A stretch of 21,399 bases of DNA, from positions 1-21,399 of IMG/VR virus record IMGVR_UViG_3300042328_001227, one strand, 5' to 3'. Position numbers and translations under genes: made by a program. Under the pieces are notes generated by a model, which worked only from the letters and a program-made list of their open reading frames with translations, had not been told where the DNA came from and did no database searches. How positions within the stretch are numbered: position 1 is the first letter of the stretch; the number at the start of each line of letters is the position of its first letter. This stretch comes from a virus. Of this stretch, positions 8,476 to 16,272 are shown one piece after another.

Positions 8476-9543
8476 ATGAATCATCATATTTATTTGTACG
8501 GGGTTATTGGGCAAGACGTTTTTCTAAAAAATGTTATTGAACAATTGGGCTCAGTACACTCAGGGGAAACAGTAACAGCGCATATTCATTCCCCGGGCGG
8601 TTTTGTTTCAGAGGGATATGCAATTTATGATTACTTAGTATCACAGGCTAAGCAAATTGGATTTAATCTGGAAACAATTGCAGAGGGTGAATGCAAATCA
8701 ATTGCAACGGTTATTTTTTTAGCAGCACCTGTTAGAAAGATAACAAGCAATTCTGAATTTATGATCCATAATCCTTGGGGGGCAAATGAGGGGGATGCGG
8801 CAAGCATGCAAAAATATGCGTCAATGCTAAAGGAGGAGGAGAAAATGTTAGCAAAGTTTTATTCAAAAAAAATAGGAATTGAAATTTCCGACATTTTAAA
8901 TTGGATGAAAATTGAAACTTATTATTCCGCAAGTGAAGCGGTTAAAATGGGTTTTGCTACAGAGGTAATTGATACAATGAAAGCAGTTGCCCTATACAAA
9001 GAAAACAATTCAAACAATAATTTAATTAATCCAAAAATGAACAAGCCACAATTTAATTTACAAAACTTTAAGGCAATTGCGCAAAGAGCGTTAAAAGCCC
9101 TTTCAGGTGAAGCGGTTAAAAATCTCGATGCAATGCTTGAGGATGGTACCGCAATTTTTATTTCAACAGAAGCATCTGAGCCAGCTATTGGTGATGAGGT
9201 TTATTTGACTGAAACAGGTGAATATGCACCAGACGGAACGCATACTTTAGACACAGGAATGGTAATTGTTACTGTTGGGGGTTTAATTACAGAAATTAAC
9301 CCGGTAGCAGCTCAATCTGTTGAGGAATTACAAGCAAGGATTTCAGAACTTGAAACAGCACTTGCTGAAGTTCAACCAATCATTGCAAATTTATCTTCAA
9401 TTACAGGTGAATTTTCCCCAAGTGCAAAAGCTCAAAGAACTGTTCAAACAGGCCCGGGGCGTGCTGAGGGTGCAAGCAAAACAAAAGCGGTTTCAAGCTT
9501 TGATAAATCGCAAATTAAACCAAATCAAAGAGCAAAAAACTAA
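8476..9543 (+). CDS. ClpP-type prohead protease fused to a scaffold-like C-terminal region
   Basis: Residues 1 to about 180 form a ClpP/S49-fold serine protease. It has the oxyanion-region SPGG at 39-42, the nucleophile Ser75 in ECKSIATVIFLAAP, and His98 in MIHNPWG, followed by the usual MLAKFYSKKIG helix. The motif is the phage variant of the bacterial GxSAS box. Residues about 188-355 are a separate region: a basic helix (LQNFKAIAQRALKAL), a beta-rich segment (PAIGDEVYLTETGEY), a coiled coil near 283-305 (VEELQARISELETALAEV) and a flexible, basic tail. In phages this layout usually means protease and scaffold in one polypeptide that builds and then matures the procapsid. The capsid gene follows 34 bases later. 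Confidence 0.9.
   Translation: MNHHIYLYGVIGQDVFLKNVIEQLGSVHSGETVTAHIHSPGGFVSEGYAIYDYLVSQAKQIGFNLETIAEGECKSIATVIFLAAPVRKITSNSEFMIHNPWGANEGDAASMQKYASMLKEEEKMLAKFYSKKIGIEISDILNWMKIETYYSASEAVKMGFATEVIDTMKAVALYKENNSNNNLINPKMNKPQFNLQNFKAIAQRALKALSGEAVKNLDAMLEDGTAIFISTEASEPAIGDEVYLTETGEYAPDGTHTLDTGMVIVTVGGLITEINPVAAQSVEELQARISELETALAEVQPIIANLSSITGEFSPSAKAQRTVQTGPGRAEGASKTKAVSSFDKSQIKPNQRAKN
9037..9543 (+). other. Possible internal start for a separate scaffold protein
   Basis: An in-frame ATG at 9037 (residue 188 of the protease) lies exactly between the protease domain and the scaffold-like region. It is preceded by a run with no G (9005-9036, AATTCAAACAATAATTTAAT and so on) that resembles the A/T-rich leaders before the true starts at 9578 and 10692. 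Starting there would give a 168-residue scaffold protein, as in the lambda C/Nu3 arrangement. This is inference from context. Confidence 0.35.
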
Positions 9544-9577
9544 TTCAATTTTTAATTAACATTTAATAAATAAAGAA

Positions 9578-10630
9578 ATGATTTTAAATCCTTCAGATTT
9601 GACATTTAATGGTCAAGAGGCAAAAGACATAGGCGAGGCGGTAATTGAAAGTATTTTTGAGAATCCTGCCGTTGCCGATTTAATGACGGTTTATGATGGA
9701 ATTGTTACAAAAAAACAAATTCCTTTTTTAGGTACTCTTTCAAAAATTACTAAAAAAGATGCTGGCTGTGGATCGGGTGTAAGCTCAAACAATATTCCAA
9801 TGACTGAAAAGTTTTGGGAGCCTGAAAATCTTAAAATTTGGTTACAACTTTGTGCCGAAGATTTAATTAATTCTTTTTGGGTTTATGCTCAGAAATTGGG
9901 AATGGATCGCAGTGATGTAACCGGAACAACAATTGCAAGTTTTGTAGTTGAAAGAATGACTGCTGCAGCTCAGGAAGATTTATTACGCATTATTTGGTTT
10001 AATGATAAATCAGCGGAATGGGTTGATGATGGTGGAGTAATTACAGATGGAGTTCCTCTTGCTGATTACAATATTATTGATGGTTTGTGGAAACAAATTT
10101 TTGCAGTTGTTACAGGAGACGCGGCACGTAGAGTTGCAATTTCTGAAAATGCGGGAGTTTCTAAAGTTGCTCAATTAAACTTAGCAGCAAACAAAGCATT
10201 TTTAACTTTCCAAGCATTAATGACAAAAGCGGATTCACGTTTAAAAAGTGCTCCAGATAAAATCATTATTTGTACAACAACTTTGTTAGAAAATTACGCT
10301 ACTTACCTTGAATCCCAAGGCAATGATGCGTCTTTTATTCGCATTGAAAATGGTTATTCAACACTCCGTTACAGAAATGTTACAATTTATGGAATGGATT
10401 TTTGGGATCGTACAATTCAAGCAGATTTTGACAATGGAACAACCTATGATTTGCCTCACCGCGCACTATTAACAACCAAGATGAATCTTGCTGTTGGTAG
10501 TGATAAACTTGCTGATGCAGAAAGTTTCAAAGTTTATTATTCAGAGGATACTGAACTAAATAATTTCAAAGGAAAGTATCGTGTTGATGCAAAACTTTTG
10601 CAAGATTATTTAATTCAAGTAGCTTACTAA
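9578..10630 (+). CDS. Major capsid protein
   Basis: This 350-residue protein has the length and layout of Bacteroidota phage HK97-fold capsid proteins. It directly follows the prohead protease/scaffold gene, is preceded by an A-rich leader (AATAAATAAAGAAATG) and is followed by a strong intrinsic terminator. Visible features are an N-terminal helical segment (EAVIESIFENPAVADLM), a P-domain-like helix with AAQEDLLRIIWFND, a conserved stretch around PDKIIICTTTLLENYATYLE, and a C-terminal FKVYYSEDTELNNFKGKYRVD strand/loop. Note that the Glu-rich delta region expected in HK97 itself is not evident, so any scaffold function probably resides in the protease fusion. The capsid call rests on position and pattern rather than a profile match. 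Confidence 0.85.
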   Translation: MILNPSDLTFNGQEAKDIGEAVIESIFENPAVADLMTVYDGIVTKKQIPFLGTLSKITKKDAGCGSGVSSNNIPMTEKFWEPENLKIWLQLCAEDLINSFWVYAQKLGMDRSDVTGTTIASFVVERMTAAAQEDLLRIIWFNDKSAEWVDDGGVITDGVPLADYNIIDGLWKQIFAVVTGDAARRVAISENAGVSKVAQLNLAANKAFLTFQALMTKADSRLKSAPDKIIICTTTLLENYATYLESQGNDASFIRIENGYSTLRYRNVTIYGMDFWDRTIQADFDNGTTYDLPHRALLTTKMNLAVGSDKLADAESFKVYYSEDTELNNFKGKYRVDAKLLQDYLIQVAY

Positions 10631-10638
10631 ATTAATAT

Positions 10639-10669
10639 GCGGGGGAATTAATTTTTCCCCGCTTTTTTT
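10639..10669 (+). terminator. Intrinsic terminator after the capsid gene
   Basis: The stem GCGGGG (10639-10644) pairs with CCCCGC (10657-10662) and is extended by a G-T and two A-T pairs around a TTAATT loop. Seven T (10663-10669) follow directly. This is a textbook rho-independent terminator in the 61-base gap between the capsid gene and the next gene. Confidence 0.9.
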
Positions 10670-10691
10670 CACTAATTAAAAAAATAAAACT

Positions 10692-11282
10692 ATGCCAACA
10701 GTAAGTTGTCCCGGTATAAACGCCGATGTTTTTCTTGATTGCACCAAGCCCATTTCGGCAGGTGTAAAAGATATGTTGTATTTGGTAAATTTTGCAGATA
10801 TAGCTTCAATTGTAGAGGATATTTCAAACCCAAATTTAATTGAAAGTTTTACTCTTTCAGCTGGTGCATTTTTGTATCAATTTGAGGGAAAAAATAATTC
10901 AATTGATCCCAAAAGTTCTTTGGTAAAAGCGCGTTATTCAAACACGTTTAACCATGAATGTATGTTTAAAATATTTGATAATGCAAGCAATATTAAGCAG
11001 CAATTAGAGTACATGACAAATGTAAAAGTTGTTGCAATTGTTGAGAATAATTACAAAGGATCAACAGGTGAGGTTCCGTTTGAGATTTATGGCTTGCGCT
11101 CTGGACTTACAATTAGCGTTCTTGAAAGAATTGTTAACGACCAAGAAACACAGGGAGCTTATAATATTACTTTAAGCAGTTCAGAACAGATTAAGGAGCC
11201 TTATTTACCAGCTACTTTATTTGATACTGATTACGCTACTACAAAAGCGTTTATTGAAAGTTTATTTTTCTCTACTCCGTGA
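10692..11282 (+). CDS. Probable major tail protein
   Basis: The product is 196 residues. The second half has the pattern GEVPFEIYGLRSGLTISVLE, then NDQETQGAYNITLSSSE, KEPYLPATLFDTDYATT and a final IESL helix. I associate this with tail-tube proteins of Bacteroidota siphoviruses: a compact beta domain with a YG..SGL strand and a closing LP..(L/F)..TD motif. The first half is a beta barrel-like stretch with no recognisable motif. It is the first gene after the capsid terminator, so it needs readthrough or its own promoter, which I do not see. The stop TGA overlaps the next gene's GTG start. An alternative is a head decoration or adaptor protein. Confidence 0.5.
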   Translation: MPTVSCPGINADVFLDCTKPISAGVKDMLYLVNFADIASIVEDISNPNLIESFTLSAGAFLYQFEGKNNSIDPKSSLVKARYSNTFNHECMFKIFDNASNIKQQLEYMTNVKVVAIVENNYKGSTGEVPFEIYGLRSGLTISVLERIVNDQETQGAYNITLSSSEQIKEPYLPATLFDTDYATTKAFIESLFFSTP

Positions 11283-11827
11283 TTTTAAGCGACTTAAAAA
11301 TCGCGCTTGATGAATTAAAAAGCCCTTTGCTGCAGTCTCGGAAACAGGATGCAATGCAAAGGGTTTTTGCAATTTATACGGCAGTTACCGGGAGGGAGCC
11401 ACGCGGCAAAAGATGCTTTCAATGTGCTGTTGATTCTTATTTTGAATTAAAGAAAATTTCAATATCGGGCGAGGGTTGGGATAATTCCGTAAATTTGATT
11501 CCAGAATTAAAACAATTTAATAAAAAAGAAATGGGAAATTTAAAGAAATATAAAATGCTTGTTTCAAGGTTTCGAATGTTTGGAAGCCCCGACACAATTA
11601 CACCCGAAAATGCTACGGATGAAAAGATTGAAAGTATTTTAAAATTAAATCCGCAATTATCAAAGTTTTTTCAATTAATTGAAAAACCAACAAAAAAAGA
11701 AATAGTTTCTGAAACTTTGCCTGAATTAATAGAGGAAACAAATTTAGAAACAAAAAATTTTGAAGCTCCAAAACTTGAAAAGATTACAAAAAAAAGAGGC
11801 GGGCGTTATTCAAAAAAAACAATTTAA
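11279..11827 (+). CDS. Small CxxC protein of unknown function in the head module
   Basis: The start is GTG at 11279, overlapping the upstream TGA stop (GTGA) in the style of phage translational coupling; the first in-frame ATG (11349) would remove a good N-terminal helix. The protein has 182 residues. Residues 29-60 contain YTAVTGREPRGKRCFQCAVD, with Cys46 and Cys49 in a C-x2-C that could bind metal or be structural. The C-terminus is Lys/Arg-rich (KITKKRGGRYSKK), which suggests nucleic acid or virion contact. Similar short 'TG....C..C.D' proteins occur in Bacteroidota phage head clusters, but I cannot attach a function. It sits between the probable tail protein and the portal. Confidence 0.6.
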   Translation: MILSDLKIALDELKSPLLQSRKQDAMQRVFAIYTAVTGREPRGKRCFQCAVDSYFELKKISISGEGWDNSVNLIPELKQFNKKEMGNLKKYKMLVSRFRMFGSPDTITPENATDEKIESILKLNPQLSKFFQLIEKPTKKEIVSETLPELIEETNLETKNFEAPKLEKITKKRGGRYSKKTI

Positions 11828-11846
11828 TTAAATTATTCTTTTTAAA

Positions 11847-13184
11847 ATGGAACATGGCAGCCGAATAACAATTCCGCGTACTAATAAGCGGTTAATAATT
11901 ACCTCTTTAAAACAGGAAAAAATCCTTGGTTGGGATTCGGACAATGCCTATCCTCAAAGGATGGTTGATTTAATTGCATGCTCAGGGGTTGCAACAAGGT
12001 GCGTAAACCGTTTTAAAAGATTTATTGTTGGCAGAGGTTTTTCTGATCCATTAATTTATAAATCCATTACTAATAAAAATGGGGTTACAATGGATAAACT
12101 TTTAAATTTATGCGCTAATGATTACGCTGCCCTGTATGGTTTTGCTGTTCATGTTAAATATAATGGGCTTGGGCAAATAATTGAGAGAAATTACATGCCC
12201 TTTCAGGACACTCGATTAGCTTTAAACGGTCAAATAGCTTATTATAATAATTGGGATGGATCAAGCCAAACAAGCAAGTTTAATAGAAATGATATTGTTT
12301 ACTTAAACCGCTTTGATCCATCAAAAGTAATTGAGGAAATTAATGAGCTTGAGGGGATAAGTTATGCAGAAAAAGTTTCTAAGTACCCCGGGCAAGTTCT
12401 TTGGTACTCACAAGCGGGCTTTAATGCTTATCCTGTTGGCTTGGCTGATCCTGTCGCTGAAGATATTGAAACCGACTACCAAGCAAAACTCTATAAAAAT
12501 AAAAACATTCGAACCTCTTTTACAAGCTCTGGAATGTACATTGATTATGGGGTTTCAGAATCTGAAAATATAAGATTTGAAAAGCAAAGAGTTTTAACAG
12601 AGTTTCAAGGCGCGGATGGTGCTGGAAATATAATGTATATTGAAGTTGAACCGGGGCAACAACCCCCAACTTTTACACCTTTTAATGCGGGCTCAGGTGT
12701 TGATAATCGCTTTGAATATCATGAAAAATCTGTTGAACAAGCAATTGTAAAATGCTTTGCAATTCCTAACATTTTAGCGGGAGTTTTGCAGCCTGGAAGC
12801 TTAGCCACAAGTTCAGAATTAATTGAGGCCTATATTATTTACAATTCAGAAACAGAACCGGATCGAATTGTTTTTGAGGAACAGTTTACAAGATTAATAG
12901 GAAAGCGGGTTTCAATTTTGCCTTTAGAACTTAGCACAGGGCAAAAAGCCGATACAGAGGTTTTAACAACTCCAAATGTTTTAGACGCGCCAATAGTAGA
13001 TGAAACGGTAAATGTTGCAGCAACGGCCCTTAATGGAGCTCAAATTGCCTCATTAAATGAAATCATTGCTAACATAACGGCGGGAATTTATCCGGCAGAA
13101 ACAGGGCGCGCTATTATTGGGGCCTCTTTTCCTTTCTTAACAAGTGCTCAAATTGATTCAATGCTTAATCCTTTAAGAAAATGA
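11847..13184 (+). CDS. Portal protein
   Basis: This 445-residue protein fits phage portals, the dodecameric ring at one capsid vertex through which DNA is packaged and ejected. Features typical of portals are the N-terminal YPQRMVDLIACSGVATRCVNRFKRFIVGRGF segment (split here by a helical ACSGVATRCVNRF stretch), the LNLCANDYAALYGFAVHV helix, the RNDIVYLNRF strand that in portals often precedes a conserved 'GISY'-type motif (here LEGISYAEK), and a C-terminal helix-rich region with AIVKCFAIPNILAGVLQPG, where portals commonly carry a P..L.G motif. The C-terminus from residue 385 is Ala/Glu-rich. It lies 20 bases after the CxxC gene, and its last codon overlaps the next start (ATGA). It comes after the capsid gene, which is unusual. 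Confidence 0.8.
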   Translation: MEHGSRITIPRTNKRLIITSLKQEKILGWDSDNAYPQRMVDLIACSGVATRCVNRFKRFIVGRGFSDPLIYKSITNKNGVTMDKLLNLCANDYAALYGFAVHVKYNGLGQIIERNYMPFQDTRLALNGQIAYYNNWDGSSQTSKFNRNDIVYLNRFDPSKVIEEINELEGISYAEKVSKYPGQVLWYSQAGFNAYPVGLADPVAEDIETDYQAKLYKNKNIRTSFTSSGMYIDYGVSESENIRFEKQRVLTEFQGADGAGNIMYIEVEPGQQPPTFTPFNAGSGVDNRFEYHEKSVEQAIVKCFAIPNILAGVLQPGSLATSSELIEAYIIYNSETEPDRIVFEEQFTRLIGKRVSILPLELSTGQKADTEVLTTPNVLDAPIVDETVNVAATALNGAQIASLNEIIANITAGIYPAETGRAIIGASFPFLTSAQIDSMLNPLRK

Positions 13185-13723
13185 CACAAACAATTAAATT
13201 AATTTCAATAACAGACATTCAATTGTTTCGAGCAATATCTGAAAATGTTCCAGAATCCCGTCTTGATCCCTATATTTTAGAAGCTCAGGAAATGGATTTA
13301 TATGAATTGCTTGGAAAGGATTTATATTTAAAACTTTTTACAGAGGTTGCCCCGCCAACATTTCCAGCAACTTATTTTTACCCGGAATTAAAAGAACAAT
13401 ATTCAGGGTTTCTTTGTTATTCGGCTTATGCCCGATTACTTTCTCAAAACCAAACAACAATTACCGCTTACGGAGTTGTTTCAAAAAAAACAGATTTCTC
13501 AGATTTAGTTCCGGAGCCAACTTTACAAAGGACAATTCAAGCGGCCAGAGCTTCCGCTCAGGAATATGCAAAAAGATTAATTACTTTTTTAAATGATAAT
13601 TTAGAAACTTATCCTGAGTGGAAAGGAAGCTGCAATTTTCGTGGTAAAATAAACCATACAGGAACGGCTTATTTAGGTTCTGTTCGTGGTAATAAAAGTA
13701 TTTTTAAAAGAAATAACTTTTAA
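13181..13723 (+). CDS. Head-tail connector-like protein (DUF6712-like)
   Basis: The protein has 180 residues. It opens with SITDIQLFRAISENVPESRL and then EAQEMDLYELLGKDLYLKL, the pattern of a Bacteroidota phage family in which a 'ITDI..(F/I).AI..N' helix is followed by 'I.EAQ..DL..LLG..LY..L'. Position immediately after the portal (ATGA overlap) matches head-tail adaptor proteins that plug or extend the portal ring. The centre (FLCYSAYARLLSQNQTTITA) looks helical, and the C-terminus ends in a basic, Asn-rich tail. The family name comes from pattern memory and the adaptor role from context. The last base directly abuts the next ATG. Confidence 0.55.
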   Translation: MTQTIKLISITDIQLFRAISENVPESRLDPYILEAQEMDLYELLGKDLYLKLFTEVAPPTFPATYFYPELKEQYSGFLCYSAYARLLSQNQTTITAYGVVSKKTDFSDLVPEPTLQRTIQAARASAQEYAKRLITFLNDNLETYPEWKGSCNFRGKINHTGTAYLGSVRGNKSIFKRNNF

Positions 13724-15571
13724 ATGGACGTTACAATAACTAACTCAGGCGGGAGAATTGAAATAGTTGATCTAAGAAATGATTTAACTAATAATTACAA
13801 TGTTTTAAAAGACGGTTTGCGCCTTTTAACTATTGGTAATTTAGTTCGAATTACTTTTATTGATAATTCAGTAATTGAAATTAATTATTTTGAGGTTGAA
13901 TTAATTAATGGTGGCGTTTCTGTTTTACCACGTAATGGATCAGAATTTTTTGATGAATTAAATATTTTATTAGGGGATTACGGAACAGGCGGTTTAGGAA
14001 CTATTCCAACCTTAGAACAGGTAACTGATGCGGGCAATACAACTAATAATAATATTTCTTTTACAGATGCCGGGTTACTATTTGATAATGGAGCAAAGTT
14101 TAAAAAAGGAACAACTGATGGAGGCCTTGGAGGTGCTAAAGGGGTTGCTCAAATTTGCTCAATTGATTATGAGTTAAAATGGGAGGCGGGGCGGCTTTAT
14201 GTAATGGAGCAGGACGGTTTTACCATTCGTGAGGTGCGCTATACATTCGGAAATATTCCAAATGAATTTGATGATATTGGAAAGGGATATGTTATTAATT
14301 CGCGCTGGGTTTTAGATAATGGAAATGTTTATAAATGCACTGATAATACTGATGATAACGCTGTTTGGGAATTAGAAACTTTAGGCGGCGGCGACATGTA
14401 CAAATCTGTTTATGATACTGACAATGATGGCAGTGTAGATAAATCAGAAACAGTACAAATAATTGTTAGAAATTCAACAGGATCAACATTAACAAAGGGG
14501 CAAATTGTTTATTTATCAGGGGCAACAGGAAACCGCCCAAATGCCTTGCTATCAAAGGCAGATTCAGAAGCAACAAGCTCAAAAACTATTGGATGGGTAA
14601 TTTCTAATATTGCTAATAATTCAGATGGTTGGGTAGGGGTTTCAGGTTCGCAGCATAATTTAGATACGTCAGCTTTAACAGATGGGGCCGCTTTGTGGCT
14701 TTCCGCCTCTGTTGCCGGGGGGATTACAGAAACTATTCCTGTACAGCCAAACCATACTGTTTTTATTGGTTATTGCGCTCGATCCCATCCAACCCAAGGG
14801 AGAATTGTTTTTAAAATACAAAACGGTTTTGAATTACAAGAGCTCCATAATGTTTTAATTAATTCCGTTGCAAATAATAATGTTTTAACCTATGAAAGCT
14901 CTTCGGGTTTATGGAAAAATAAAACAATTGATACGGCTTTAGGATTTACCCCGGTAACGGATGCGCGAACAATTACAACGAATGCGCCTTTAAGCGGTGG
15001 CGGATCATTAAATGGAAATTTAACTTTCACAATTTCCGAAGCAACTTATTCGCAAAGCGGTTATTTAAATTCAACAGATTGGAATATTTTTAATAATAAG
15101 GCATTAAATTATAAATCAACTTTAGATACTGCGGGTTATTCGGGAATTACTAATACTGCGGTTTATACGCAATTAATCCCGGCAAATAAATTTGCGAACG
15201 GGGATATAATTAGAGTTACTTATCGAACAAAAAAAACGGGTGGAAATGGAACGCAAACATTAAGAATTTATGTTAATTCTGCAGCAAGTTTAAGTGGCTC
15301 TCCTATTTTAATTGCAACTTATACGAATGCGGGTGCAATTACATTTTTAACAAATCAAATTCAACGGCATTTAGTAATTAAAAGTAATACAAATAATACT
15401 GAAATGTTTTTATCCGCGGGTGCTGCGCTTGCATCTGATTTTGGTTTATATAATTCATTAACGAACGCGGTAATAGATTGGACTTTAAATAGATATTTTG
15501 TTTTTGCAATCCAACAAACAAGCGCAACTGATGTTAATTATGGATCAATGTTTTTAATTGAAAGATTATGA
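13724..15571 (+). CDS. Tail fibre/receptor-binding-like protein
   Basis: This 615-residue protein begins right after the connector stop. Residues 1-90 are beta-rich and may form the virion attachment domain. The middle reads YELKWEAGRLYVMEQDGF and then RWVLDNGNVYKCTDNTDD, patterns common in phage fibre shafts. Further on, SGATGNRPNALLSKADSEA and KTIGWVISN form a known 'fibre collar' stretch. Near residue 425, APLSGGGSLNGNLTFTISEA and then SGYLNSTDWNIFNN is a motif very common in Bacteroidota phage fibres. The last 150 residues look like a distal beta-sandwich for receptor binding. The ATG of the next gene overlaps the stop. Its position between head and lysis genes suits a late host-recognition protein. 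Confidence 0.8.
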   Translation: MDVTITNSGGRIEIVDLRNDLTNNYNVLKDGLRLLTIGNLVRITFIDNSVIEINYFEVELINGGVSVLPRNGSEFFDELNILLGDYGTGGLGTIPTLEQVTDAGNTTNNNISFTDAGLLFDNGAKFKKGTTDGGLGGAKGVAQICSIDYELKWEAGRLYVMEQDGFTIREVRYTFGNIPNEFDDIGKGYVINSRWVLDNGNVYKCTDNTDDNAVWELETLGGGDMYKSVYDTDNDGSVDKSETVQIIVRNSTGSTLTKGQIVYLSGATGNRPNALLSKADSEATSSKTIGWVISNIANNSDGWVGVSGSQHNLDTSALTDGAALWLSASVAGGITETIPVQPNHTVFIGYCARSHPTQGRIVFKIQNGFELQELHNVLINSVANNNVLTYESSSGLWKNKTIDTALGFTPVTDARTITTNAPLSGGGSLNGNLTFTISEATYSQSGYLNSTDWNIFNNKALNYKSTLDTAGYSGITNTAVYTQLIPANKFANGDIIRVTYRTKKTGGNGTQTLRIYVNSAASLSGSPILIATYTNAGAITFLTNQIQRHLVIKSNTNNTEMFLSAGAALASDFGLYNSLTNAVIDWTLNRYFVFAIQQTSATDVNYGSMFLIERL

Positions 15572-15780
15572 GAAATATTGAAATTGAAAATAATATAATT
15601 AGGATTTATTCAGATGAATTAATTATTTCTGAATTAATTAATGTCGAAAATGTGGATGAAATTTCAGTTCACGTTAACACGCTTTCGGGAACTTATTTAA
15701 TCCAATTAAATGAATTTACTTTTAACGGAATTACATTTAATAATTTTAACGAATTAAACTTTTATTTAAATGAAAATTAG
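15568..15780 (+). CDS. Small beta-rich protein of unknown function
   Basis: The protein has 70 residues and starts with the ATGA overlap at the fibre stop. It is acidic, Asn/Ile-rich and predicted to be mostly strands (IRIYSDELIISELINVENVD, then THE VHVNTLSGTYLIQLNEFTF stretch). It has no signal peptide or membrane segment. Tight coupling to the fibre gene suggests a fibre-associated chaperone or tip protein, but no family is recognised. It overlaps the lysozyme gene by 11 bases. Confidence 0.6.
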   Translation: MRNIEIENNIIRIYSDELIISELINVENVDEISVHVNTLSGTYLIQLNEFTFNGITFNNFNELNFYLNEN

Positions 15781-16219
15781 CCAAACAGGAATTGATTTAA
15801 TTAAGGGTTTTGAGGGATTAAAATTAGAAGCATATTTATGCAGTTCAAAAATTGCAACAATTGGTTTTGGAAGCACTTTTTATCCTGATAAAACCCCGGT
15901 TAAAATGGGAGATAAATTAAAAGATATTAAGCAAGCCGAAGAACTTTTTAAAATTACTTTGCAAACTTTTGAAAGCAGCGTTAATGGATTGTTTTATAAT
16001 GTAGTTTTAAAACAAAATCAATTTGATGCGCTTGTTTCCTTTGCTTATAATGTCGGGCCAAGTGCTTTGGCAAGTTCAACATTATTTAAAAAAGCAAAAG
16101 TAAATCCAAATGATAAAACAATTGCTTTAGAATTTGCAAAATGGAATCTTTCAGGAGGGAAAAAATCAAAGGGATTAATACGCCGCAGAAAAGCTGAAAG
16201 TGATTTGTATTTTATGTAA
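15770..16219 (+). CDS. GH24 phage lysozyme (endolysin)
   Basis: This 149-residue muramidase cleaves the glycan backbone of peptidoglycan. The catalytic region is GFEGLKLEAY followed by LCSSKIATIGFGST. Glu15, Cys24 and Thr30 have the same spacing as Glu11, Asp20 and Thr26 of T4 lysozyme; Cys in the second position is frequent in GH24 relatives. The conserved QFDALVSFAYNVG helix (residues about 83-95) and the closing KGLIRRRKAESDLY motif (near 136-149) are present, so the enzyme looks complete at a normal family length. It has no signal peptide and so needs a holin to reach the wall. The start overlaps the preceding gene by 11 bases, and a holin candidate follows two genes later. Confidence 0.95.
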   Translation: MKISQTGIDLIKGFEGLKLEAYLCSSKIATIGFGSTFYPDKTPVKMGDKLKDIKQAEELFKITLQTFESSVNGLFYNVVLKQNQFDALVSFAYNVGPSALASSTLFKKAKVNPNDKTIALEFAKWNLSGGKKSKGLIRRRKAESDLYFM

Positions 16220-16247
16220 TTAAAAATGCAAAAAGTAATAAACCCAA

Positions 16248-16264
16248 TTGCGATTTAATCGTAA
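16248..16264 (+). repeat. Short imperfect palindrome before the secreted-protein gene
   Basis: TTG CGATT T AATCG TAA contains perfect 5-bp arms (16251-16255 and 16257-16261), extended outward by a G-T and two T-A pairs. It lies in the 53-base gap between the lysozyme and secreted-protein genes, 9 bases before the ATG. It may be an operator or chance. Confidence 0.3.
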
Positions 16265-16272
16265 ATGGATTT

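Noticed and set aside
9320-9559. 79-codon + strand frame overlapping the end of the protease gene
   Set aside because: Gln/Lys-rich out-of-frame shadow of the coiled-coil region of the protease/scaffold gene.
12364-13596. Short + strand frames inside the portal (12364-12573) and connector (13414-13596) genes
   Set aside because: Out-of-frame shadows within genes with clear product identity.
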